Below are positions 54,626 through 62,052 of a stretch of DNA of 64,000 nucleotides, piece after piece. The position numbers and the translations under genes are program-made. The notes beneath the pieces are model-generated. The model was given only the letters and a program-made list of their open reading frames with translations, did not search any database and was not told the DNA's origin. Position 1 is the stretch's first letter, and each line of letters opens with the position of its first letter. The stretch spans positions 3,538,880 to 3,602,879 of the forward strand of contig NZ_CP080997.1 of the NCBI RefSeq assembly GCF_019645815.1. Reading direction: 5' to 3'. This stretch comes from Mycolicibacter heraklionensis. Its GTDB lineage: Bacteria > Actinomycetota > Actinomycetes > Mycobacteriales > Mycobacteriaceae.

Positions 54626-55759
54626 TCAACCCCGCAAAAGTCGCACGTAGGCGGCGGCCATCTCCAACCGCACGGCCAACACCGCAAGCTGCTCTTCGGC
54701 CCGGCCCGGGCCGCTCGGAGACAGCCCCTGGGTCGGGCCCGCGGTTTCCTCCGAGGCGCCCGCTGCCACCGGTACGTCCCCGGCTGCTACCAGGTCGACA
54801 TCGTGCAAGCCGTTGATTCGGGCCGCCACCACGGTACGCTCGGCGGCCAGCGTCAGGACCAGCACCCGCAACCGGTCGACGGCCGGACCGTCGATCTGTT
54901 CGTCGTGAAAGATGTCGGGGACGTCGCGACCACCCGCGGACCGTGCCCGCAGTGCGATCACCGCGTCGGCCAGCCCGGTGGCCGCCACCGTGGTCCGACC
55001 GATCCGCAGCATCGCCGCGCAGCCGTGCCGCGCCAGCGCCAGGGTTGCCGCGCAATCGCCGGCCAACGCGACGTCGCGGCCGACAATCCGGTCGGCCAAC
55101 ATCTTCGCCGGGTTGGTGAACAGCTCACGCGCGGCACTGTTGCGCAGCGCCTCGGCGTCGAGTTCGTCGGCCAGCGCGCCCAGGTCGGTCCGTGCAGCCG
55201 CACCGTCGGCCTCCAGCGCGTCCATGACGGCCAGCCCGGCGGCCAGGTAGCGCGGCAGGCCGAACTCCGCCGCGACGGCGATCCGCGGCTCCAGCACTGC
55301 CACGCGGCCGGCGGTGGCGTCCCGGAGCGGCCCCTCATAGGGCGCGACCACCACCACCCGTGCTCCGCGACGTACTCCGGCCGCAGCCGCAGCGACCAGC
55401 GCCGGGTCGCCCGGGTCGTCGCCGGCGACGATCAGTACGTCCAGCGACCCGATCCAGGACGGGGCCTCGGCGGCCAGCACCAGCGGCGCGCGCGCCGAAT
55501 CGCCGCGCGTGGCGGCCAGCAGACTCCCGGCCGTGGCGGCGGTACCGCGGGTGGACAGCCAGATAACGGTCCGCGGCGGGTAGTCACGGCTTTCGCTGCG
55601 CACGGCATCCAACGCGCCTTCGTCGACCGCTGCGGCGGTCGCGCGCACCTGCGCCCCGGCCATCGACGCGGCCCACAGCGCGCCGTCGTGGTCAGCCGCC
55701 AACAGGGCCTCGGTGTCATCGAGGTCGACGGTGGAGAAAGAGCCGGAGAACGCGGTCAC
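54626..55759 (-). CDS. SIS-domain protein (Rv3256c/TobH-like)
   Basis: This 377-residue protein has a sugar-isomerase SIS fold: TVIWLSTRGTAATAGSLLA, LVIVAGDDPGDPAL-like segment, and VVVVAPYEGPLRDAT. Homologues between manA and manB are annotated TobH/phosphosugar isomerase-like. The key catalytic residues of true isomerases are not clear here, so it may be regulatory. The GTG at 55759 overlaps manB by four bases. Confidence 0.78.
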   Translation of the reverse strand: MTAFSGSFSTVDLDDTEALLAADHDGALWAASMAGAQVRATAAAVDEGALDAVRSESRDYPPRTVIWLSTRGTAATAGSLLAATRGDSARAPLVLAAEAPSWIGSLDVLIVAGDDPGDPALVAAAAAGVRRGARVVVVAPYEGPLRDATAGRVAVLEPRIAVAAEFGLPRYLAAGLAVMDALEADGAAARTDLGALADELDAEALRNSAARELFTNPAKMLADRIVGRDVALAGDCAATLALARHGCAAMLRIGRTTVAATGLADAVIALRARSAGGRDVPDIFHDEQIDGPAVDRLRVLVLTLAAERTVVAARINGLHDVDLVAAGDVPVAAGASEETAGPTQGLSPSGPGRAEEQLAVLAVRLEMAAAYVRLLRG

Positions 55760-57171
55760 GGACGCGACTTCTCCGCGGCGGTGACGGCTTGGCCCTGCCG
55801 GGCGATCTGTTCGGAGACTTGGGCCACCACCGCGTCCACCGCGGCGGCGTCGGGCGCCTCGACATTGAGCCGCAGCAGCGGCTCGGTGTTGGAGCTGCGC
55901 AGGTTGAACCAGCTGCCCGCACCCAGGTCGACGGTCACGCCGTCGAGGTGGTCGACGGTCACCTGGTCACCGAACGAGCTGACCACCGCATCCACACAGG
56001 CCTGCGCATCGGAGACCGTGAAATTGATCTCGCCGGACGCTGCGTAACGCTGGTAGTCGGCGGTCAGCTCCGACAGCGGCCGCTGCTGTTCGCCGAGCGC
56101 CGCCAGCACGTGCAGGGCGGCCAGCATGCCCGAATCGGCGCCCCAGAAATCCCGGAAATAGTAGTGCGCCGAGTGCTCCCCGCCGAAGATGGCCCCGGTC
56201 TCGGCCATCAGCGCCTTGATGTAGGAGTGCCCGACCCGCGACCGCAGCGGTGTGCCGCCGCGCTCGGTGACCAGTTCCGGCACGGCATGCGAGGTGATCA
56301 GGTTGTGGATCACCGTCGCGCCGGGCTCGCGGGCCAATTCGCGGGCGGCCACCAAGCCGGTCACCGCCGACGGGGACACCGGCTCGCCGCGCTCGTCGAC
56401 CACGAAGCAGCGGTCGGCGTCGCCGTCGAAGGCCAGGCCGATGTCGGCGCCCTGCTCGCGCACGAACGCCTGCAGATCGGTGAGGTTGGCCGGATCCAGC
56501 GGGTTGGCCTCGTGGTTGGGGAAGTTGCCGTCCAGCTCGAAATACAGCGGCAGCAGCGTGATCGCGCCGACCGATCCGAACACCGCCGGCGCGGTATGGC
56601 CGGCCATTCCGTTGCCGGCGTCGACGGCCACGCGCAGCGGACGCAGACCGGAGATGTCGACCAGAGAGTGCAGGAACGCCGCATAGTCGGCCAGCACGTC
56701 GCGGTCGGTGACGCTGCCGCGCGACCCCTGGCCGTCGCCCGCCGGGTCGACACCGGCGATCAGCTCATCGCGGATCCGGCCCAGGCCGGTGTCGGCGCCC
56801 ACCGGCTTGGCACCCGCCCGACAGAGCTTGATGCCGTTGTAGGCGGCCGGGTTGTGGCTGGCGGTGAACATCGCACCCGGGCAGTCCAGCGCCCCGGAGG
56901 CGAAATAGAGCTGGTCGGTCGACGCCAGCCCGATCCGGACCACATCCAGGCCGCGGGCAACCACGCCCTCGGCGAACGCGGCCGACAGCACTGGCGAACT
57001 GTCCCGCATGTCGTGGCCGATCACCACCTGCCGGGCGCCTTCCTCGGCCATCAGCCGAGCAAACGAGGATCCGACCTCGGTGACGAGGGATTCATCGATC
57101 TCCGAACCGACCAGGCCGCGTACGTCGTACGCCTTGATCACACGGTGGACAGCCGCAGCGGGCCGAGACAT
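55756..57171 (-). CDS. manB: Phosphomannomutase
   Basis: This 471-residue enzyme converts mannose-6-P to mannose-1-P for GDP-mannose synthesis. It has the phosphoserine loop TASHNPAAYNG, metal loop FDGDADRC, substrate loop GGEHSAHYYFRDFWGADSG and the C-terminal phosphate loop RSSNTEPLLRLNVEA. I chose ATG 57171 (MSRPAAAVHRVIKAYDVRG); the upstream extension is a low-complexity shadow. In H37Rv this is Rv3257c. Confidence 0.95.
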   Translation of the reverse strand: MSRPAAAVHRVIKAYDVRGLVGSEIDESLVTEVGSSFARLMAEEGARQVVIGHDMRDSSPVLSAAFAEGVVARGLDVVRIGLASTDQLYFASGALDCPGAMFTASHNPAAYNGIKLCRAGAKPVGADTGLGRIRDELIAGVDPAGDGQGSRGSVTDRDVLADYAAFLHSLVDISGLRPLRVAVDAGNGMAGHTAPAVFGSVGAITLLPLYFELDGNFPNHEANPLDPANLTDLQAFVREQGADIGLAFDGDADRCFVVDERGEPVSPSAVTGLVAARELAREPGATVIHNLITSHAVPELVTERGGTPLRSRVGHSYIKALMAETGAIFGGEHSAHYYFRDFWGADSGMLAALHVLAALGEQQRPLSELTADYQRYAASGEINFTVSDAQACVDAVVSSFGDQVTVDHLDGVTVDLGAGSWFNLRSSNTEPLLRLNVEAPDAAAVDAVVAQVSEQIARQGQAVTAAEKSRP

Positions 57172-57229
57172 GGACAGGGCTCCTGACGCAGTGGACTCTT
57201 GACGCTCAAGCCTAGCCCGGAACCCGCGA

Positions 57230-57670
57230 TCAGTCCGACGGGTCTGGCAACACACGCAGGTGGCCACGGCGCCGACCATTGGTCTTGCCGGGCGGACCGG
57301 GCGGTGCCAGCACACCGCCACCGGGTCCAGCGTTGGGCGCTCCCCGGGTCGGGGAGTCGACCGGATTGGCCTGTGGGTACCACCCGTTGGCCGGGGCCGC
57401 CCGCCCGGATTCGCGCTCGCGAACCGCCTCGGCAAGCGCGATCAGGTCATCCTCTTCGGGGGACACCCAGGGGCCGGGGTGGCGGACCAGTTCCCAACCG
57501 CGCGGGGCTGTGATCCGGCCCGCGTGGCTGAAGCACAGATCCCAGGAATGCGGCTCGGCGGCGGTCGCCAGCGGGCCGACCACGGCGGTGGAGTCCGAGT
57601 AGACGAACGTCAGCGTCGCCACCGCATAGTGCGGACACCCTGGCCGGCAGCAACGGCGGGGAACGTTCAC
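57230..57670 (-). CDS. DUF3499-type hypothetical protein (Rv3258c-like)
   Basis: This protein of about 146 residues begins MNVPRRCCRPGCPHYAVATLTF, a Cys-rich segment likely to bind zinc, and has WDLCFSHAGRITAPRGWEL in the middle. The last 60 residues are Pro/Gly-rich and probably disordered. The GTG at 57670 is the natural start, as homologues open with the Cys motif. It heads the manB operon. The function is unknown. Confidence 0.8.
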   Translation of the reverse strand: MNVPRRCCRPGCPHYAVATLTFVYSDSTAVVGPLATAAEPHSWDLCFSHAGRITAPRGWELVRHPGPWVSPEEDDLIALAEAVRERESGRAAPANGWYPQANPVDSPTRGAPNAGPGGGVLAPPGPPGKTNGRRRGHLRVLPDPSD

Positions 57671-57761
57671 GCGGTCGAGGCTATCGTGGCCGCGCGCCCC
57701 GGCGGCGCCGGACACGCGCAATCGGCCGGCACCCTATGCACAACCGTTACCATCTTCTTCT

Positions 57762-58217
57762 GTGACCGCCACGCGTCGCCGCAGGCGCGGCCGTGAAACC
57801 CGCGGGCCGCTGTTGCCGCCGACCGTGCCGGGCTGGCGCACCCGTGCGGAAAGGTTCGACATGGCGGTGCTGGAGGCCTACGAGCCCATCGAACAACGGT
57901 GGAAGCAACGGCTGACGGCGCTCGACGTCGCGGTCGACGAGATCCCGCGGATCGCGGCCAAGGATCCCGACAGCGTGCAGTGGCCCCCGGAAGTGGTCGC
58001 GGACGGGCCAATTCCGCTGGCCCGCTTGATTCCGGCCGGGGTGGATGTCCGCGGAAATCCGACGCGCGCCCGAATCTTGTTGTTCCGCAAGCCGATCGAG
58101 CAACGCGCGAACGACAGCACAGAGCTCGGCGATTTATTGCACGAGATTCTGGTGGCCCAGGTCGCCACCTACTTGGATGTCGAGCCCGCCGTCATCGACC
58201 CGACGATCGACGACTAG
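57762..58217 (+). CDS. Zincin-like metallopeptidase family protein (Rv3259-like)
   Basis: This 151-residue protein has an N-terminal basic segment, then a core with FDMAVLEAYEPIEQRWK and ELGDLLHEILVAQVATYLD. In the minimal zincin family the motif is HExxH; here HEILVAQ has Gln where the second His would be, so peptidase activity is doubtful. The GTG at 57762 is supported by position, divergent from the Rv3258c-like gene. It converges on whiB2 across 33 bases. Confidence 0.78.
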   Translation: MTATRRRRRGRETRGPLLPPTVPGWRTRAERFDMAVLEAYEPIEQRWKQRLTALDVAVDEIPRIAAKDPDSVQWPPEVVADGPIPLARLIPAGVDVRGNPTRARILLFRKPIEQRANDSTELGDLLHEILVAQVATYLDVEPAVIDPTIDD

Positions 58218-58250
58218 GCCCCGCAGAGAGCGCAGTCGGGGAAGACGCGC

Positions 58251-58637
58251 TCAGATGATGCCGCGCTTGAGGCGGCGGCGCTCACGCTCGGAAAGCCCAC
58301 CCCAGATACCGAAGCGCTCGTCGTGCGCCAGAGCGTATTCCAGGCACTCGCTGCGAACCGAGCACCGCTGGCAGATCTTCTTGGCCTCCCGGGTCGAGCC
58401 GCCCTTCTCCGGGAAGAACGCCTCCGGGTCGGTCTGCGAGCACAGCGCACGGTCCTGCCATTGCTCGTTGGTGGCCGTCGCCGGGTCGAACGGGTCGAAT
58501 TCGTCATAGTCCTCGGGTTCGGGAACCAGACTCAGATGCGGCCGGCTGGGCGTCGCCTCGAGCCCGGTCGGCGTAACCAATTCGGCACCGGCGTGCGATG
58601 CACCGCCCATCACGCCCCAAAGGTGCTCATAGGACAT
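58251..58637 (-). CDS. whiB2: WhiB-family regulator WhiB2 (WhmD)
   Basis: This 128-residue iron-sulfur regulator is essential for septum formation in mycobacteria. It has four cluster Cys (ALCSQTDPEAFF, then KKICQRCSVRSECLEYA), the conserved GIWGG turn and a basic tail RRRLKRG for DNA contact. I chose the ATG at 58637 (MSYEHLWGVM), preceded by GAGGCGG. The 347-base upstream region carries several GACAC repeats. In H37Rv this is Rv3260c. Confidence 0.95.
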   Translation of the reverse strand: MSYEHLWGVMGGASHAGAELVTPTGLEATPSRPHLSLVPEPEDYDEFDPFDPATATNEQWQDRALCSQTDPEAFFPEKGGSTREAKKICQRCSVRSECLEYALAHDERFGIWGGLSERERRRLKRGII

Positions 58638-58734
58638 GCTCCGCCTCCTCACCTGTAGCGCGATCCTGATATGTCGGCCGAATATCGAGATATTGACCAT
58701 CCCAATTCGAACATGTGATCGAATCTCGGTCTGC

Positions 58735-58906
58735 GACACCGAAATCGGCTGGCCAACCGGGAAATGACACTAGTGTGATTAGACACGGGTTGACCAGCCC
58801 GGTCAAGCCGAATGGCCAAATTCCTTACCATCTCGTGATCGATTTCCAACGTGTCCGAGACCGGCGAGTCCCTGTCATCTACCCCACACTCGCCTATCGG
58901 CGTGTC
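58735..58906. promoter_or_regulatory. Cluster of five GACAC motifs upstream of whiB2
   Basis: GACAC occurs at 58735-58739, 58766-58770 and 58782-58786, and its complement GTGTC at 58851-58855 and 58902-58906. ACACTAGTGT (58767-58776) is a perfect palindrome overlapping the second. GACAC is the core site of WhiA, which in Streptomyces works with WhiB. The 347-base divergent gap 58638-58984 otherwise holds no gene and supplies the whiB2 and fbiA promoters. Confidence 0.5.
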
Positions 58907-58984
58907 TTACCGCGCCCCTGCCGCGACCGGTGACGGCGGTCCGCCACGCCGAGCATAACGGCGCCAACGGTACTGTCGTGCGCT

Positions 58985-59989
58985 GTGAAGGTCACCGTTC
59001 TCGTCGGGGGGGTCGGCGGCGCCCGGTTCCTGCTCGGCGTCCAGAAACTGCTGGGTCTGGGCCAATTCGCCGAATCCGCAGCGGACAACGGGACCGCCGC
59101 GCACGAACTGACCGCAGTCGTCAACGTCGGCGACGACGCCTGGATGCACGGGGTCCGCATCTGCCCCGACCTGGACACCTGCATGTACACCCTGGGCGGC
59201 GGCGTCGATGCCGAGCGCGGCTGGGGGCACCGCGACGAAACCTGGCACGCCATGGAGGAGTTGGCCCGCTACGGCATGCAGCCCGACTGGTTCGGCCTCG
59301 GCGACCGGGACCTGGCCACCCACCTGGTCCGCACCCAGTCGCTGCGGGCCGGCTATCCGCTGACAGAGGTGACTTCGGCACTGTGCGAACGCTGGCAGCC
59401 GGGAGCGAAGCTGCTGCCCGTCACCAACGACAGCTGCGAAACCCACGTCGTCATCACCGATCCGGCCGACGACACCCAGCGCGCAATCCACTTCCAGGAA
59501 TGGTGGGTGCGCTACCGCGCCCAGGTTCCCACCCACGGCTTCGGCTTCGTGGGCGCAGAGAAGGCCGCGGCCACACCGGAAGTCGTCGACGCCATCACCG
59601 GCGCCGACATCGTGCTGCTGGCCCCCTCCAATCCGGTGGTGAGCATCGGTGCCATCCTGGCCGTCCCGGGTGTTCGCGCGGCGCTGCGCTCCACTGCGGC
59701 ACCGATTGTCGGCTACTCCCCGATCGTCGCCGGAAAACCGTTGCGCGGCATGGCAGACGTTTGCCTGAGCGTGATCGGCCTGGATTCCACCTCCCGCGCG
59801 GTCGGCGAGCACTACGGTGCACGCAGCGGGACCGGGATCCTGGACTACTGGCTGGTGCATGAGGGTGAGTCCGTCGACGGTTCCGACATCGCCGGCGTGA
59901 CCGTACGCGCTGCCCCGCTGCTGATGACCGATCCGGCCACCACGGCCGAAATGGTCCGCACCGGGCTGGATCTCGCGGGCGTGCGATGA
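58985..59989 (+). CDS. fbiA: 2-phospho-L-lactate transferase-type F420 enzyme
   Basis: This 334-residue enzyme transfers a phosphoenolpyruvate- or lactate-derived unit to 7,8-didemethyl-8-hydroxy-5-deazariboflavin to form the F420-0 precursor. It has VTVLVGGVGGARFLLGVQKL, VNVGDDAWMHGVRICPDLD and LAPSNPVVSIGAILAVPG, all typical. The start is the GTG at 58985. It overlaps fbiB by four bases (ATGA). In H37Rv this is Rv3261. Confidence 0.95.
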   Translation: MKVTVLVGGVGGARFLLGVQKLLGLGQFAESAADNGTAAHELTAVVNVGDDAWMHGVRICPDLDTCMYTLGGGVDAERGWGHRDETWHAMEELARYGMQPDWFGLGDRDLATHLVRTQSLRAGYPLTEVTSALCERWQPGAKLLPVTNDSCETHVVITDPADDTQRAIHFQEWWVRYRAQVPTHGFGFVGAEKAAATPEVVDAITGADIVLLAPSNPVVSIGAILAVPGVRAALRSTAAPIVGYSPIVAGKPLRGMADVCLSVIGLDSTSRAVGEHYGARSGTGILDYWLVHEGESVDGSDIAGVTVRAAPLLMTDPATTAEMVRTGLDLAGVR

Positions 59990-61326
59990 GCGAGCACGGC
60001 AGCGCCGCCAAGGTCGAGATCTTGCCAGTGACCGGCTTGGGCGAATTCCGGCCGGGCGACGACCTCGCGGCCGCGCTGGCCCAAGCCGCCCCGTGGCTGA
60101 CCGACGGCGACATCGTGGTGGTGACCAGCAAGGTGGTGTCCAAGTGCGAGGGCCGCATCGTGCCGGCGCCACACGACGCCGAGGCACGTGATGCGCTGCG
60201 CCGCCAGCTGGTCGAGGCCGAAGCGGTGCGTGTGCTGGCTCGCAAGGGCCGCACCTGGATCACCGAGAACCGCCTCGGTCTGGTGCAGGCCGCCGCCGGT
60301 GTGGACGGCTCCAACGTCGGCGCGTGCGAACTCGCGCTGCTGCCGGTCGATCCCGACGGCAGCGCCGCCGCGTTGCGCGCCGGACTGGCCGAGCACCTCG
60401 GCGTCAGCGTGGCAGTGCTGATCACCGACACCATGGGCCGGGCCTGGCGCAACGGCCAGATCGACGTCGCGATCGGGGCGTCGGGGCTGTCCGTCCTCAA
60501 CGGCTACGCCGGGTCCGTTGATCGGCACGGCAACGAGTTGGTGGTCACCGAAGTCGCCGTCGCCGACGAACTCGCCGCGGCCGCGGACCTGGTGAAGGGC
60601 AAGCTGACCGATATTCCGGTGGCCGTCGTGCGTGGTGTTGCCAGCCCCGACGACGGTTCCACCGCAGCGGCATTGGTGCGTTCCGGTCCTGACGACCTGT
60701 TCTGGCTCGGCACCGCCGAGGCCATCGAGGTCGGACGCGGCCAAGCGCAGCTTTTGCGCCGCTCGGTGCGCAGCTTCGCCGGCGAACCCGTTCCGGGGCA
60801 ACTGATCACCGACGCCATGGCCGAGGCCCTCACTGCCCCGGCGCCGCATCACACCCGCCCGGTCCGGTTCGTCTGGCTGCAGACGTCAAGCACGCGCACT
60901 CGGCTGCTCGATGCCATGGCCCAGCGGTGGCGGTCCGACCTGACCGGCGACGGCAAGTCCCCCGAGGCCATTGAGGCCCGGGTTTCGCGTGGCCAGATCC
61001 TTTATGACGCACCCGAAGTCGTCATCCCGATAATGGTGCCCGACGGCGCCCACCACTACCCCGACGCCACCCGCACGGCCGCCGAGCACACCATGTTCAC
61101 GGTTGCCGTCGGCGCCGCCGTCCAGGGCCTGTTGGTGGCCCTGGCGGTACGTGGGGTGGGCAGCTGCTGGATCGGCTCCACCATCTTCACCCCTGATTTG
61201 GTCCGCACCGAACTGGATCTGCCAGCCGACTGGGAACCCTTGGGCGCGATCGCGATCGGCTATCCGACCGACCCGCCCGAACCCCGCCCACCGGCCGAAG
61301 TCGGCGACCTTCTGGTGCGGCGATGA
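59986..61326 (+). CDS. fbiB: F420 gamma-glutamyl ligase / dehydro-F420 reductase
   Basis: This 446-residue bifunctional protein has an N-terminal glutamyl ligase domain: VVVTSKVVSKCEGRIV, ITDTMGRAWRNGQIDVAIG. A C-terminal nitroreductase-like FMN domain follows from about residue 250 (HTMFTVAVGAAVQGLLVAL, GSCWIGSTIFTP). It adds the glutamate tail and reduces dehydro-F420. The start is the ATG at 59986, overlapping fbiA. In H37Rv this is Rv3262. Confidence 0.95.
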   Translation: MSEHGSAAKVEILPVTGLGEFRPGDDLAAALAQAAPWLTDGDIVVVTSKVVSKCEGRIVPAPHDAEARDALRRQLVEAEAVRVLARKGRTWITENRLGLVQAAAGVDGSNVGACELALLPVDPDGSAAALRAGLAEHLGVSVAVLITDTMGRAWRNGQIDVAIGASGLSVLNGYAGSVDRHGNELVVTEVAVADELAAAADLVKGKLTDIPVAVVRGVASPDDGSTAAALVRSGPDDLFWLGTAEAIEVGRGQAQLLRRSVRSFAGEPVPGQLITDAMAEALTAPAPHHTRPVRFVWLQTSSTRTRLLDAMAQRWRSDLTGDGKSPEAIEARVSRGQILYDAPEVVIPIMVPDGAHHYPDATRTAAEHTMFTVAVGAAVQGLLVALAVRGVGSCWIGSTIFTPDLVRTELDLPADWEPLGAIAIGYPTDPPEPRPPAEVGDLLVRR

Positions 61327-61862
61327 GTCTGCACGACTCCGCCGTCGCAGCACTGAGCGCTTGGGCTGCACCGGATTCCGCGCAGGACTCGCTACGGCAG
61401 GCGGTGCTGGCGTTTCTGGCTGCCCGCCCCGACGCGTGCCGGCGCGAATGCGTTCCCGGCCACATCACCGCCTCGACACTGGTGCTCGACCACACCGGTG
61501 AGCACGCGCTGCTGACGCTGCACCCCCGGGTGGGCCGCTGGCTGCAGCTCGGCGGGCACTGCGAGGACACCGACGCCGACATCGTCGCCGCCGCGCTGCG
61601 TGAGGCCACCGAGGAATCCGGCATCGTCGATCTGCGGTTGGATCCGCAGCTGGCAGCCGTGCACGTGCATCCGGTGACGTGCTCGCTGGGTGTGCCGACC
61701 CGGCATTTGGACCTGCAGTTCGTAGCGCACGCGCCGGCGGGTGCGCAGATCGGCATCAGCGAGGAATCGGACGACCTGCGCTGGTGGCCGGTGGATGCGC
61801 TACCGCCGGACGCCGACGACGCGGTGGCGCATCTGGTGGGCGTGGCGACGGATCGGTTTTGA
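61323..61862 (+). CDS. Nudix hydrolase
   Basis: This 179-residue protein has a Nudix box, GGHCEDTDADIVAAALREAT then EESG, matching Gx5Ex7REUxEExGU. An N-terminal helical part precedes it. Nudix enzymes hydrolyse nucleoside diphosphate derivatives, and the specific substrate is unknown. The ATG at 61323 overlaps the fbiB stop as ATGA. The operon position suggests a link to F420 or redox cofactor metabolism. Confidence 0.87.
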   Translation: MSLHDSAVAALSAWAAPDSAQDSLRQAVLAFLAARPDACRRECVPGHITASTLVLDHTGEHALLTLHPRVGRWLQLGGHCEDTDADIVAAALREATEESGIVDLRLDPQLAAVHVHPVTCSLGVPTRHLDLQFVAHAPAGAQIGISEESDDLRWWPVDALPPDADDAVAHLVGVATDRF

Positions 61863-61904
61863 GCTCGGCGGTCATTCCGAGCCGCTGAGCTGAGCACGAG
61901 CCCG

Positions 61905-61985
61905 CTAGATCTGATCGAGCGCGTATGCCGCCATGTCGGCGTCGGTCATGTGCCGGCCGGCCTCGGCGAGGACTTCGTACGCCCG
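61905..61985 (-). pseudogene. C-terminal gene remnant
   Basis: A 26-codon open segment ending in TAG (61905-61907) and closed upstream by TGA (61986-61988) reads RAYEVLAEAGRHMTDADMAA then YALDQI. The last part resembles the A-G-R-x-M-T helix and YAL end of LuxR/cyclase-type AAA ATPases such as the next gene. No start codon, upstream domain or second copy is visible. It may be the tail of a deleted gene. The rest of the gap 61863-62052 shows nothing. Confidence 0.35.
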
Positions 61986-62052
61986 TCACCGGGCGAGATA
62001 TAAGCGCAAGCGCTGATGTTTTGCACCATCTCATCGAGACATGCTGGCTACC

